A stretch of DNA of 64,000 bases, from positions 2,542,001-2,606,000 of the forward strand of contig NZ_JAUSXY010000001.1 of the NCBI RefSeq assembly GCF_030944625.1. The letters run 5' to 3'. This document shows positions 39,643 through 48,407 of this stretch, piece after piece (within the stretch, counting starts at the first letter, position 1; each line of letters starts with the position of its first letter). The notes below the pieces were generated by a model. It searched no databases and was not told the origin of the DNA. It saw nothing but the letters and a program-made list of their open reading frames with translations. This stretch comes from Arthrobacter sp. SLBN-112 (GTDB taxonomy: Bacteria > Actinomycetota > Actinomycetes > Actinomycetales > Micrococcaceae). Position numbers and translations under genes: made by a program.

Positions 39643-39681
39643 AATGGTCCCGGGCACCAGCCCGGGGCCATTTTTGTTTTT
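39643..39681 (+). terminator. Rho-independent terminator of tRNA-Glu
   Basis: AATGGTCCCGGGC (39643-39655) pairs with GCCCGGGGCCATT (39660-39672), followed by a T-rich tract (TTTTTGTTTTT). Confidence 0.92.
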
Positions 39682-39780
39682 CCGGAAACGGCTGGCGGAC
39701 AATCCCCTCCGTCTGGACAAAACCCCTCGCCGTTCCGCGGGGAGTGGTCCTTGTTGCGGGGAATGTCCTGCTGGGACCGC

Positions 39781-40329
39781 CTAGGAGGCCGCCGCCAGGG
39801 CGGCAGCTGCCTCCCGGACCTTGATCAGCGTGCGCAGGTTGCGCGTGGTGGTGGCGGCCTTGAACCTGGTCTTCGAGCTGATCTTGCTAAAGGGACTGTC
39901 CAGGGTGCCGCCCGCCGGGGCCAGCCACGCCAGCGCTTCCGGTCCCAGGCGCTTCTGGTCCTGGCCGTCAATCGCTGCGGCGGCCGCTTCCAGTTCGTCC
40001 AGGACTGCGGTATCGGACGAGAAGGTGATGTAGGTGTGGGTGGACTTGTCGTCCTCCGGATAGGGGCAGGCGTCCACCAGTTCCGCCACCCGACCGGCCG
40101 GCACGACGACGACCCACGCCTCATAGCCGAACGCTTTTCGGAGGCATTTTTCGCACTCGCGTTTGACGCCGGCTGCGCCCAGGCTGCTGGAGAGGACGAC
40201 GTTCCCGCTTGCCAGCAACGTCGTGGCATCCGCGAAGCCCGAGTCTTTCAGTGCGTCCCGGAGGTCCGCCATCTTGATATTGATTCCGCCAACATTGATT
40301 CCCCGGAGGAAGACTGCGTAGCTGCCCAT
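39781..40329 (-). CDS. DUF1697 domain protein
   Basis: A 182-residue soluble protein of the DUF1697 family: YAVFLRGINVGGINIKMADLRDALKDSGFADATTLLASGNVVLSS at the N-terminus, then VVVVPAGRVAELVDACPYPEDD and the end SKISSKTRFKAATTTRNLRTLIKVRE. Family function is unknown. The ATG at 40329 is preferred over a GTG two codons upstream because the family starts with YxxFLRGINVGG within a few residues and a TAGGCT box ends 6 nt before this ATG. It is convergent with the tRNA genes. Confidence 0.9.
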   Translation of the reverse strand: MGSYAVFLRGINVGGINIKMADLRDALKDSGFADATTLLASGNVVLSSSLGAAGVKRECEKCLRKAFGYEAWVVVVPAGRVAELVDACPYPEDDKSTHTYITFSSDTAVLDELEAAAAAIDGQDQKRLGPEALAWLAPAGGTLDSPFSKISSKTRFKAATTTRNLRTLIKVREAAAALAAAS

Positions 40330-40335
40330 GGCCAC

Positions 40336-40341
40336 AGCCTA
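40336..40341 (-). promoter_or_regulatory. -10 box of the DUF1697 gene, leaderless-type spacing
   Basis: TAGGCT on the minus strand ends 6 nt before the ATG at 40329; no Shine-Dalgarno sequence is present. Confidence 0.5.
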
Positions 40342-40384
40342 GTGGCCGGGCAGTCCGACGGAGCCGAAAACGGGCCGAAACCCC

Positions 40385-41104
40385 TTAGTCGTTGTTTTTG
40401 CGCAGCGCTTCGGTCAGGATGCGGCCGGCGTTGCAGACGACTTCGGCGTGCAGGCGTCCGGGCTGGCGGGTCAGCCTCTCGATCGGGCCGGAAATGGAGA
40501 CGGCGGCGATCACCCGGCCGGACGGTCCCCGCACCGGTGCGGAGACGGAGGCGACCCCGGGCTCACGTTCGCCGAGGCTCTGGCCCCAGCCCCGTCGTCG
40601 TACGCCTGCCAGGACTGTGGGTGTAAAGCGCGCGGACTGCAGGCCCTCGAGGAGGCGGTCGTGATCCTCCCAGGCGAGCAGCACCTGGGCGGCGGAGCCT
40701 GCCTTCATGGACAGCTGCGTGCCCACGGGGATGGTGTCGCGCAGGCCGATGGGGCGTTCGGCGGATGCAACGCACACCCGCCAGTCGCCCTGCCGGCGGA
40801 AGATTTGCGCGCTTTCGCCGGTGGCGTCCCGCAGCTGCATGAGGACGGGCCCGGCGGAGGCGATCAGGCGGTCCTCGCCCGCGGCCGAGGCCAGTTCCAC
40901 TAGCCTGCTGCCAAGGACGAACCGGCCCTGGATGTCGCGGCTGACCAGCCGGTGGTGGACGAGTGCCAGGGCCAGCCGGTGGACGGTGGGCCGGGCCAGG
41001 CCGGTGGCGGCCACAAGCTGTGCCAGCGTGGTGGGTCCGGCCTCAAGTGCATCGAGCACCTGGGCTGCTTTATCAATGACGCCGACTCCACTAGAATTGT
41101 CCAT
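40385..41104 (-). CDS. IclR-family regulator, probable LtbR/NdgR orthologue
   Basis: A 239-residue IclR-type regulator. The winged helix is IDKAAQVLDALEAGPTTLAQLVAATGLARPTVHRLALALVHHRLVSRDIQGRFVLGSRLVEL, followed by the GAF-like effector domain (GESAQIFRRQGDWRVCVASAERPIGLRDTIPVGTQLSMKAGSAAQVLLAW...GQSLGEREPGVASVSAPVRGPSGRVIAAVSISGP). The divergent placement next to leuCD is that of C. glutamicum LtbR and Streptomyces NdgR, which control leucine and other amino acid genes; the orthology is inferred from position and family. ATG at 41104 is used because similarity starts within a few residues. Two palindromes lie in the 113-bp gap to leuC. Confidence 0.9.
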   Translation of the reverse strand: MDNSSGVGVIDKAAQVLDALEAGPTTLAQLVAATGLARPTVHRLALALVHHRLVSRDIQGRFVLGSRLVELASAAGEDRLIASAGPVLMQLRDATGESAQIFRRQGDWRVCVASAERPIGLRDTIPVGTQLSMKAGSAAQVLLAWEDHDRLLEGLQSARFTPTVLAGVRRRGWGQSLGEREPGVASVSAPVRGPSGRVIAAVSISGPIERLTRQPGRLHAEVVCNAGRILTEALRKNND

Positions 41105-41109
41105 GTAAT

Positions 41110-41134
41110 GATATTGCCGTCTCAATATCTGAGA
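41110..41134. promoter_or_regulatory. Overlapping palindromes between the IclR gene and leuC
   Basis: GATATTG-CCGTCT-CAATATC (41110-41129) and TCTCA-ATATC-TGAGA (41120-41134) overlap. The second has the same core and spacing as the site upstream of ilvD. Autoregulation and leuCD control by the IclR protein are likely. Confidence 0.7.
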
Positions 41135-41217
41135 TGCAAATCTTTCGGCTGGCGCAGTGCGGAGCCGTCCTGATTCAGTTGGACTAATCAGCCAAACAGC
41201 AGTGAAGGGAGATGGCC

Positions 41218-42690
41218 ATGGCAAAGACATTGGCCGAGAAAGTCTGGGACGCGCACGTGGTGCGCAAAGGGGACGGCGAAGGAGCCAACGCCCAGCCCGA
41301 CCTTCTCTTCATCGATCTCCACCTGGTCCACGAAGTCACGTCCCCGCAGGCCTTCGAAGGCCTGCGGCTCGCCGGCCGTCCGCTGCGCCGGCCGGACCTG
41401 ACGATCGCCACCGAGGACCACAACACCCCCACGCTGGACATCGACAAGCCCATTGCCGACCTCACCAGCCGCACCCAGATCCAGACCCTGCGCAACAACT
41501 GCGCCGAGTTCGGCGTCCGCCTGCACAGCCTGGGCGACGCCGAGCAGGGCATCGTGCACGTGGTTGGGCCGCAGCTGGGCCTGACCCAGCCCGGAATGAC
41601 GGTGGTCTGCGGCGATTCGCACACCTCCACCCACGGAGCCTTCGGTGCCCTGGCCATGGGCATCGGAACTTCTGAGGTGGAGCACGTCATGGCTACCCAG
41701 ACCCTGTCGCTGAAGCCGTTCAAGACCATGGCCATCAACGTCGAGGGCACGCTGCGTCCGGGCGTCACTGCCAAGGATATTATCCTCGCCGTGATCGCCA
41801 AGATCGGCACCGGCGGCGGCCAGGGCTATGTCCTGGAGTACCGCGGCTCCGCCATCCGTGCGCTCTCCATGGAAGCGCGGATGACCATCTGCAACATGTC
41901 CATCGAGGCCGGCGCCCGGGCCGGCATGGTGGCGCCGGACCAGACCACCTACGACTACATGCATGGCCGCCCGCACGCCCCGCAGGGAGCGGAATGGGAC
42001 GCCGCCGTCGAATACTGGAACACCCTGCGCACCGACGACGACGCCACGTTCGACGTCGAGGTTGACCTGGACGCCGACACGCTGGAGCCGTTCGTCACCT
42101 GGGGCACCAACCCTGGCCAGGGCGTTTCCCTCTCCCAGTCCGTCCCCAACCCGGCGGACTTCGGCGACGAGAATGCCAAGGCCGCCGCTGAACGGGCCCT
42201 GCAGTACATGGGCCTGACCGCCGGAACGCCGATGAAGGAGATCCGGGTGGACACCGTCTTCCTGGGCTCCTGCACCAACTCGCGGATGGAGGACCTCCGT
42301 GCAGCGGCTGACATCATCCGAGGCCGCCAAAAGGACCCCAACATCCGGATGCTGGTGGTGCCGGGTTCCGCACGCGTCCGTCTTGAAGCCGAAGCAGAGG
42401 GCCTGGACAAGGTCTTCAAGGACTTCGGCGCCGAGTGGCGCTTCGCCGGCTGCTCCATGTGCCTGGGCATGAACCCGGACCAGCTGGAGGTGGGGGAGCG
42501 CTGCGCCTCGACGTCCAACCGCAACTTCGAAGGACGGCAGGGCAAGGGCGGCCGCACCCACCTGGTTTCCCCGGTGGTGGCCGCAGCCACAGCCGTCCGC
42601 GGCACGCTCAGCTCGCCCTCGGACCTTGAGCCGGCCCCCGAACCGGTGGTTGAGCCTGTCGAAACCCCATCCGCAAGCCACGCAGCCTAG
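41218..42690 (+). CDS. leuC: 3-isopropylmalate dehydratase large subunit
   Basis: A 490-residue aconitase-family Fe-S subunit that, with LeuD, isomerises 2-isopropylmalate. It has [60 protein letters not shown] and the cluster cysteines in [20 protein letters not shown] and [12 protein letters not shown]. The second ATG (41218) is chosen: GGGAG lies 6 nt before it, whereas it abuts the first ATG at 41212. The C-terminus ends in an odd tail, [20 protein letters not shown], whose DNA carries an interspersed repeat. leuD follows 8 bp after. Confidence 0.97.
   Translation: MAKTLAEKVWDAHVVRKGDGEGANAQPDLLFIDLHLVHEVTSPQAFEGLRLAGRPLRRPDLTIATEDHNTPTLDIDKPIADLTSRTQIQTLRNNCAEFGVRLHSLGDAEQGIVHVVGPQLGLTQPGMTVVCGDSHTSTHGAFGALAMGIGTSEVEHVMATQTLSLKPFKTMAINVEGTLRPGVTAKDIILAVIAKIGTGGGQGYVLEYRGSAIRALSMEARMTICNMSIEAGARAGMVAPDQTTYDYMHGRPHAPQGAEWDAAVEYWNTLRTDDDATFDVEVDLDADTLEPFVTWGTNPGQGVSLSQSVPNPADFGDENAKAAAERALQYMGLTAGTPMKEIRVDTVFLGSCTNSRMEDLRAAADIIRGRQKDPNIRMLVVPGSARVRLEAEAEGLDKVFKDFGAEWRFAGCSMCLGMNPDQLEVGERCASTSNRNFEGRQGKGGRTHLVSPVVAAATAVRGTLSSPSDLEPAPEPVVEPVETPSASHAA
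42645..42666 (+). repeat. Interspersed GGTTGAGCCTGTCGAAAC-type repeat inside leuC
   Basis: The sequence containing GGTTGAGCCTGTCGAAAC is a known frequent element in Micrococcaceae and other high-GC genomes, in my memory mostly intergenic and encoding VVEPVET when translated. Here it is read in frame as VVEPVETP near the end of leuC. Copy number was not counted; only this copy was seen in the window. Confidence 0.55.
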
Positions 42691-42698
42691 GACAAGCC

Positions 42699-43301
42699 AT
42701 GGAAAAGTTCACCAAGCACACCGGCGTCGGCGTCCCGCTGCGCCAGAGCAACGTCGACACCGATCAGATCATCCCGGCGGTGTACCTCAAGCGCATCACC
42801 CGCACCGGGTTCGAGGACGCCTTGTTCTCGGCCTGGCGCAAGGATCCCTCGTTCATCCTCAACCAGGAGCCCTTCACCGCCGGGTCGGTGCTCGTGGCAG
42901 GCCCGGACTTCGGTACCGGTTCCTCCCGCGAACACGCCGTCTGGGCACTGAAGGACTACGGTTTCAAGGCCGTGCTGTCTTCCCGCTTCGCCGACATCTT
43001 CCGGGGCAACTCCGGCAAGCAGGGCCTGCTGGCCGCCCAGGTGGCGCAGGACGACATCGAACTGATCTGGAAAGAGCTCGAAAACGCGCCGGGAACCGAG
43101 GTCACCGTGGACCTTGAGTCCAAGACCGTAGTTTGCGGCAACATCGTTGCGCCGTTCGAGATCGACGATTACACCCGGTGGCGGCTCCTGGAAGGCCTGG
43201 ACGACATCGGGCTGACCCTCCAGCACGAGGCCGACATCACGGCCTATGAGGCGACCCGCCCCAGCTTCAAGCCGAAGACGCTGCCCGCCCGGCTGTCCTA
43301 G
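42699..43301 (+). CDS. leuD: 3-isopropylmalate dehydratase small subunit
   Basis: A 200-residue swivel-domain partner of LeuC. Signatures are [83 protein letters not shown] and the C-terminal [26 protein letters not shown]. It follows leuC by 8 bp and forms the leuCD operon under the IclR regulator. A GC-rich hairpin follows. Confidence 0.97.
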   Translation: MEKFTKHTGVGVPLRQSNVDTDQIIPAVYLKRITRTGFEDALFSAWRKDPSFILNQEPFTAGSVLVAGPDFGTGSSREHAVWALKDYGFKAVLSSRFADIFRGNSGKQGLLAAQVAQDDIELIWKELENAPGTEVTVDLESKTVVCGNIVAPFEIDDYTRWRLLEGLDDIGLTLQHEADITAYEATRPSFKPKTLPARLS

Positions 43302-43316
43302 CGCGCGGTGACGGGC

Positions 43317-43354
43317 CCGGCGGCAGGAAACACCCCGCCACGGGCTGCCGCCGG
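43317..43354 (+). terminator. Hairpin between leuD and murA
   Basis: CCGGCGGCAG (43317-43326) pairs exactly with CTGCCGCCGG (43345-43354), 15 nt after the leuD stop. There is no U-run; GTTATTT follows 6 nt later. Confidence 0.55.
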
Positions 43355-43448
43355 CGCCCGGTTATTTCGGTTCGGTAACACGACCTCCTATGCTTGGTTG
43401 GAGCCTTTGCAAGGATTTGTGGGCTAGTGATCGTGAGGAAACCGGTAT

Positions 43449-44774
43449 ATGAGTAGTGTTCTGACAATCCGCGGCGGAGTTCCGCTTACAGGCCGCGTCA
43501 GCGTCCGCGGGGCAAAGAATCTTGTACCGAAGGCGATGGTGGCAGCACTGCTGGGCAACGAACCCTCGGTGTTGCGCAACGTGCCGGAGATCAAGGACGT
43601 AGAGGTCGTCACGTCCCTGTTGCAGCTGCACGGCGTGACCGTGGAGAAAGACCCGGTCAGCGGAGACCTCACCCTCGATCCGACGTCGGCCAAGACGGCC
43701 TCCAGCACGGCTATCGACGCGCACGCCGGTGATTCCCGGATCCCCATCCTGCTGTGCGGCCCCCTGATCCACGCGATCGGTGAAGCCTTCATCCCCGATC
43801 TCGGCGGCTGCAAGATCGGCGACCGTCCCATCGACTACCACCTGGACGTCCTGCGCCAGTTCGGCGCCGTCGTGGAAAAACGCCCCGGCGGGATCCACAT
43901 TTCGGCACCCAAGGGACTGCACGGAGCCAAGATCTCGTTGCCGTACCCTTCCGTGGGAGCCACCGAACAGGTCCTCCTCAGCGCCACCCGCGCGGAAGGC
44001 ATCACGGAGCTGTCCGGTGCCGCCACTGAGCCGGAGGTCATCGACCTCATTGCCGTGCTGCAGAAGATGGGCGCCATCATCAGCGTCCAGACGGACCGGA
44101 CCATCCGCATCGAGGGTGTCCGCGACCTCGGCGGCTACAACCACCGTGCGCTGTCTGACCGCAACGAGTCCGCGTCCTGGGCCTCGGCTGCCCTGGTCAC
44201 CCGCGGCGACATCTTCGTTGAGGGCGCATCCCAGCGGGACATGATGACCTTCCTGAACACCTACCGCAAAGTGGGCGGCGGAATGGACATCGGCGAGGAC
44301 GGCATCCGCTTCTACCACAAGGGCGGCAAGCTCACCCCGCTGGTCCTTGAAACGGACGTGCACCCCGGATTCATGACGGACTGGCAGCAGCCCCTGGTGG
44401 TCGCATTGACCCAGGCCGAGGGGGTCTCGATCGTCCACGAAACCGTGTACGAGAACCGGTTCGGCTTCACCGACGCACTCATCCGGATGGGCGCCAGCAT
44501 CCAGGTCCACCGCGAGTGCCTCGGCAGCGTCCCGTGCCGGTTCGGCCAGCGCAACTTCCTGCATTCTGCAGTCATCTCCGGCCCCACCCAGCTCAAGGGA
44601 ACCGACATCGACGTGCCCGACCTGCGCGGCGGGTTCAGCCACCTCATTGCTGCCTTGGCAGCCACCGGAACCTCCCGGGTCACGGGCATCGACATCATCA
44701 ACCGCGGCTACGAGCGCTTCACCGAAAAGCTCGCGGGCCTCGGTGCCGATTTCGACATCGCGACCACGAAGTAG
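43449..44774 (+). CDS. murA: UDP-N-acetylglucosamine 1-carboxyvinyltransferase (MurA type)
   Basis: A 441-residue enolpyruvyl transferase for the first committed step of peptidoglycan synthesis. It has the N-terminal catalytic Lys region VSVRGAKNLVPKAMVAALL, the Cys loop DLGGCKIGDRPIDYHLDVLRQFGA (the PEP-binding, fosfomycin-target Cys equivalent), and VDIHPGFMTDWQQP-like text (TDVHPGFMTDWQQPLVVALTQAEG). The last domain has DLRGGFSHLIAALAATGTSRVTG. AGGAA lies 9 nt before the ATG. It is followed 9 bp later by the acyltransferase gene, starting a murA-plsC-gpsA-ddl envelope operon. Confidence 0.95.
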   Translation: MSSVLTIRGGVPLTGRVSVRGAKNLVPKAMVAALLGNEPSVLRNVPEIKDVEVVTSLLQLHGVTVEKDPVSGDLTLDPTSAKTASSTAIDAHAGDSRIPILLCGPLIHAIGEAFIPDLGGCKIGDRPIDYHLDVLRQFGAVVEKRPGGIHISAPKGLHGAKISLPYPSVGATEQVLLSATRAEGITELSGAATEPEVIDLIAVLQKMGAIISVQTDRTIRIEGVRDLGGYNHRALSDRNESASWASAALVTRGDIFVEGASQRDMMTFLNTYRKVGGGMDIGEDGIRFYHKGGKLTPLVLETDVHPGFMTDWQQPLVVALTQAEGVSIVHETVYENRFGFTDALIRMGASIQVHRECLGSVPCRFGQRNFLHSAVISGPTQLKGTDIDVPDLRGGFSHLIAALAATGTSRVTGIDIINRGYERFTEKLAGLGADFDIATTK

Positions 44775-44783
44775 CGGCGGACC

Positions 44784-45555
44784 GTGAAGGAATCGGCCAA
44801 AAGCAGGGCCACGTTCGTGTTCATCGCCGGGATCGCCCGCCCGTTGCTGAACCTCATGATGGCCAAGAAATGGGAAGGCACCGACAAACTGCCTGCCGGC
44901 GGCTTCATTGCCGCACCCAACCACTGCACCGAGATCGACCCCCTGGTTGTAGGACACATGCTGTACAACCATGGGCGTGCCCCGCACTTCCTGGCCAAGG
45001 CCAGCCTGTTCAAGGTCCCCGGCCTGGGCTGGCTCCTGCATGCCACCAAGCAGGGTCCCCGTTGAGCGTTCGACGGCGGGAGCGAACCGTTCGCTGCAGG
45101 TGGCCCAGGAGATTGTGGCTGAGGGGGGAGCGATCATCATCTACCCCGAGGGCACGTTGACGCGCGATCCTGCGCTCTGGCCCATGAAAGGCCATACCGG
45201 TGCGGCCAGGCTGGCCCTTGAGGGCGGCATCCCCGTGGTGCCCATCGCCCACTGGGGCGCCCATGAAGTGTTCCCCCGGTACGGCAAGCGGTTCCACGTG
45301 TTCCCGCGGAAGCTTTCGCGGGTTGTGGTGGGAGATCCCGTGGACCTGAGCGCCTTCAGCGGCCGCCCCTTGGATAAGGCCACACTGGCCGAAGCCACCG
45401 AGGTCATCATGGCCGCCATCACCAGCCTGCTGGCCGGCCTGCGCGGTGAACAGCCGCCCGCGGAACGCTGGGACCCGGCCAAACAGCACCAGGCCAAACA
45501 GGGACGCTTCATCGAACGCGGACAGCAGTCCGGCCCGGAAACGGAAGCCCAGTGA
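44784..45555 (+). pseudogene. 1-acylglycerol-3-phosphate acyltransferase (PlsC-like), single-base frameshift
   Basis: A membrane-associated acyltransferase for phosphatidic acid synthesis, about 256 residues if repaired. The first frame (GTG at 44784) has the NHX4D motif FIAAPNHCTEIDPLVVG and stops early after LLHATKQ. The +1 frame takes over with VPVERSTAGANRSLQVAQEIV, the YPEGTLTRDP motif and GIPVVPIAHWGAHEVFP, to the stop at 45555. One extra base in caGGGtCCCC (45053-45060) accounts for it. Both catalytic motifs are intact, and gpsA, which makes its substrate's precursor, follows with a GTGA overlap, so the gene is probably functional in the organism. Confidence 0.8.
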
Positions 45556-46601
45556 CCGTTGACCGAAGGCCGGGATCGGCCCGTACGGTGGCTGTCCTGG
45601 GCGCCGGTTCGTGGGGCACGACCTTCGCGAAGATCCTTGCAGACGCAGCCACCGCCGCAGGGACCCCGCGCGCGATCAAGGTGTGGGGCAGGCGCGCCGA
45701 AGTGGTGGACCAGATCAACCAGAGCCACCGCAACAGCGACTACCTCAAGGACGTCGTCCTGCCCGCAAACATCACTGCGTCCACCGATGTCCGGCAGGTG
45801 CTGGCAGGGGCCGATCTTGTGGTCGTGGCCGTGCCTGCACAGTCCCTCCGCCCGCAGCTGCGTGAATGGAAGGACATGATCGAGCCCGGGGCCGTCGTCG
45901 TGTCCCTCATGAAGGGCCTCGAACTCGGTACGGACGCCCGCATGAGCGAGGTCATCAAGCAGGAATTGGACCTGCCGTTCGAACGCATCGCCGTGGTCTC
46001 CGGACCCAACCTGGCCTTGGAAATCGCGCGGGAGGAACCGACGGCATCAGTGGTGGCCTGCACGGATTCCGCGACCGCCGGGTGGCTCGCCAGGACCTGC
46101 ACCGCACCCTACTTCCGTCCCTACACCACGTCGGACGTCGTCGGCGTCGAAATCGGCGGCATCGTCAAGAACGTGATCGCCCTGGCCGTGGGCATCTGTG
46201 AGGGCAAGGAAATGGGGGACAACACCAAGGCCTCGGTCATTACCCGGGGCCTGGCCGAAACCTCCCGCCTAGCCCTGGCGCTCGGCGGCGAGGCGAAGAC
46301 CATGGCGGGCCTCGCCGGGCTCGGCGACCTCGTGGCAACGTGCTCGTCCGCACTGTCCCGGAACCACACTGCCGGCAGGCTCCTCGGCCAGGGACTGACA
46401 CTCGAGGAGGTGGGCCGCAAGATGACCCAGACCGCCGAAGGCATCAAGTCCGGCCAGGCCGTGCACGAACTTGCCGGTAAGCTCGGCGTCGAAATGCCTA
46501 TTACCGCCGCCGTCGTCGCGGTGCTGGCAGGCAAGTTGTCCGTTGACCAACTGGGGCCGGTTCTGCTGTCCCGGGAATTGAAACCTGAAGGCGATTACTG
46601 A
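45552..46601 (+). CDS. gpsA: NAD(P)H-dependent glycerol-3-phosphate dehydrogenase
   Basis: A 349-residue enzyme that reduces dihydroxyacetone phosphate to sn-glycerol-3-phosphate for phospholipids. The Rossmann motif is TVAVLGAGSWGTTFAKILADAA; catalytic and substrate regions include SGPNLALEIAREEPTASVVAC, VGVEIGGIVKNVIALAVGICEG and MAGLAGLGDLVATCSSALSRNH. The GTG start overlaps the stop of the acyltransferase gene, and ddl follows 2 bp after the stop. The association of plsC and gpsA is functionally sensible. Confidence 0.97.
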   Translation: MTVDRRPGSARTVAVLGAGSWGTTFAKILADAATAAGTPRAIKVWGRRAEVVDQINQSHRNSDYLKDVVLPANITASTDVRQVLAGADLVVVAVPAQSLRPQLREWKDMIEPGAVVVSLMKGLELGTDARMSEVIKQELDLPFERIAVVSGPNLALEIAREEPTASVVACTDSATAGWLARTCTAPYFRPYTTSDVVGVEIGGIVKNVIALAVGICEGKEMGDNTKASVITRGLAETSRLALALGGEAKTMAGLAGLGDLVATCSSALSRNHTAGRLLGQGLTLEEVGRKMTQTAEGIKSGQAVHELAGKLGVEMPITAAVVAVLAGKLSVDQLGPVLLSRELKPEGDY

Positions 46602-46603
46602 CC

Positions 46604-47752
46604 ATGTCCCAAGACACACCCATGACAGGGGAAACGGCCGGCAGCAGGAAACCGCGGGTAGCCGTGCTGTTCGGCGGCCGTTCCAGCGAGCACGCCGTTA
46701 GCTGCGTGACGGCAGCGGGCGTGCTCGGCGCCATCAACCGGGACAAGTATGAGGTTATCCCGATCGGGATTGCCAAGACCGGGCAATGGGTGCTGGCCCC
46801 GGCCGATACCGCGCAGTGGTCCCTGGCGGCCTCATCCTTGCCGGAGGTATCGCCGTCTTCCCAGACCGTGACGCTGGCCGAAATTGGCGGCGAGCACCAA
46901 CTGATTGTCGCTTCCCCCAACGCGGTTCCACAGGAACTGGGCGCCGTGGACGTCGTCTTCCCGCTCCTGCACGGCCCCTTCGGTGAAGACGGAACCATCC
47001 AGGGACTCCTGGAATTGTCGGACACCCGCTACGTCGGGGCCGGCGTCCTGGCATCCGCCGTCGGCATGGACAAGCACTACATGAAGGTGGTCTTCGAAGC
47101 CGCCGGGCTCCGCGTCGGCCCCTACGTGGCGGTAAGTGACAGGCAGTGGCGCAAGGACCCCGAATCCGTCCGCAAACAGGTGGACCGCCTTGGCTTCCCC
47201 GTCTTCGTCAAGCCCGCCCGCGCGGGCTCGTCCATGGGCATTTCCAAGGTGGACTCCCTCGATGACCTTGACGCCGCCATTGAGGAAGCACGCCGGCACG
47301 ACCTCAAACTCGTCATCGAGGCCGGAATCGTAGGACGCGAAATCGAGTGTGCGGTCCTGGAAGGCAGGGGTACGGACGCTCCCCGGACCTCGATGCCGGG
47401 GGAGATCTCCGTCTCCGGCGGAACCCACGAGTTCTACGATTTCAACGCCAAGTACGTCGAGGATGACGCCGCCGCCCTGAGCTGCCCGGCGGACATTCCG
47501 GCCGAAGCCATCTCGCGGGTCCGCGAGCTCGCTGCGCTTGCGTTCGATGCCGTGGGCGCCGAGGGCTTGAGCCGCGTCGACTTCTTCTACACCCCCGACG
47601 GTGAGCTGATCATCAACGAGATCAACACCATGCCCGGGTTCACGCCCAAGAGCATGTACCCCCAAATGTGGGCGGCCTCCGGACTGGACTACGCAGAGCT
47701 GATTGATGAACTCATCCACCTGGCGCTGAACCGCAAAACCGGCCTGCGCTAG
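46604..47752 (+). CDS. ddl: D-alanine--D-alanine ligase
   Basis: A 382-residue ATP-grasp ligase that makes the D-Ala-D-Ala ending of peptidoglycan precursors. It has KPRVAVLFGGRSSEHAVSCVTAAGVL, PLLHGPFGEDGTIQGLLELSDTRYVG, the phosphate-binding region VKPARAGSSMGISKVDS, and the metal-binding end DGELIINEINTMPGFTPKSMYPQMWAASG. The sequence HGPFGEDG with a downstream Tyr (RYVG) fits a D-Ala-D-Ala ligase rather than a D-lactate ligase. It starts 2 bp after gpsA; an in-frame ATG 18 nt further on is an alternative. Confidence 0.96.
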   Translation: MSQDTPMTGETAGSRKPRVAVLFGGRSSEHAVSCVTAAGVLGAINRDKYEVIPIGIAKTGQWVLAPADTAQWSLAASSLPEVSPSSQTVTLAEIGGEHQLIVASPNAVPQELGAVDVVFPLLHGPFGEDGTIQGLLELSDTRYVGAGVLASAVGMDKHYMKVVFEAAGLRVGPYVAVSDRQWRKDPESVRKQVDRLGFPVFVKPARAGSSMGISKVDSLDDLDAAIEEARRHDLKLVIEAGIVGREIECAVLEGRGTDAPRTSMPGEISVSGGTHEFYDFNAKYVEDDAAALSCPADIPAEAISRVRELAALAFDAVGAEGLSRVDFFYTPDGELIINEINTMPGFTPKSMYPQMWAASGLDYAELIDELIHLALNRKTGLR

Positions 47753-47834
47753 TCCCCACCGGCACCCTGACCTCGCTCCGCTTCGGCCAGGGAACCTTGC
47801 CGGCGTGGGCCCGCCGCGGCACCTGCCCTCCGGC

Positions 47835-48338
47835 CTACTTGCTCTGCGGGAGGTTCTGCAGGTCTTCCTGGCCAACGCAGTTGCGCACCGACGGGACTTT
47901 CGCGGCGGCGCCTGCCAGGTCCGCAAGGACTGTTGCGGAGCTGATCTTGTCCGGGTCCATCAGGATTTCGGTTGCCGGTTCGCGCCCGTAGGTGGTCAGC
48001 GTCCACACCGGGTCGCCTTCCTTGATGACCCAGTCGACGCCGTTGACGGTCACGCAGCGGTCCGTCGTCGGCCCTGGCACGTTGACGCCGCAGCGGAGGA
48101 TGACCAGCGAGGGATCACCCCACGCCGCTGTTGCCTGGCTGTTGGTCTTACGCAGCGGGGAATCGCCGATCGCATCCGGAAGGGCCACCATCATCGGCGC
48201 GCAGGCCGGATTGGCGGCGTCCTTGGCGGCGCTGACGTCAACCACGGGGGAGCACGAAGTCAAGGACAGGGCGGCGACTGCCCCAAGAACTGCCATCCTG
48301 GTGGCACGGGTGGACAGGGGCAGCTGGGGATGGTGCAT
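47835..48338 (-). CDS. DUF3515 lipoprotein
   Basis: A 167-residue secreted lipoprotein: signal peptide with lipobox LSLTSCSP (Cys about residue 29), then a compact domain with CAPMMVALPDAIGDSPLRKTNSQATAAWGDPSLVILRCGV and CVTVNGVDWVIKEGDPVWTLTTYGREPATEILMD. This is the DUF3515 pattern, typical of actinobacteria and usually found next to ddl and thiL. Function unknown. Cysteines could form disulfides outside the cell. A TAGGCT box ends 6 nt before its ATG. It is divergent from thiL. Confidence 0.88.
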   Translation of the reverse strand: MHHPQLPLSTRATRMAVLGAVAALSLTSCSPVVDVSAAKDAANPACAPMMVALPDAIGDSPLRKTNSQATAAWGDPSLVILRCGVNVPGPTTDRCVTVNGVDWVIKEGDPVWTLTTYGREPATEILMDPDKISSATVLADLAGAAAKVPSVRNCVGQEDLQNLPQSK

Positions 48339-48344
48339 GCTTCC

Positions 48345-48350
48345 AGCCTA
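48345..48350 (-). promoter_or_regulatory. -10 box of the DUF3515 gene, leaderless-type spacing
   Basis: TAGGCT on the minus strand ends 6 nt before the ATG at 48338; GGAAGC in the gap is a poor ribosome site. Confidence 0.5.
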
Positions 48351-48395
48351 TCGCCGCCAGTGCCCCCGCCAGGACACGATGTCGGCCGGTCGGGG

Positions 48396-48401
48396 TAGCG
48401 T
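48396..48401 (+). promoter_or_regulatory. -10 box of thiL, leaderless-type spacing
   Basis: TAGCGT ends 6 nt before the GTG at 48408. The divergent promoter of the DUF3515 gene lies 45 bp away. Confidence 0.45.
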
Positions 48402-48407
48402 AGTGGC

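Noticed and set aside
41212..41217. First ATG of leuC as the start
   Set aside because: The GGGAG ribosome site abuts this ATG and is correctly spaced for the next ATG at 41218.
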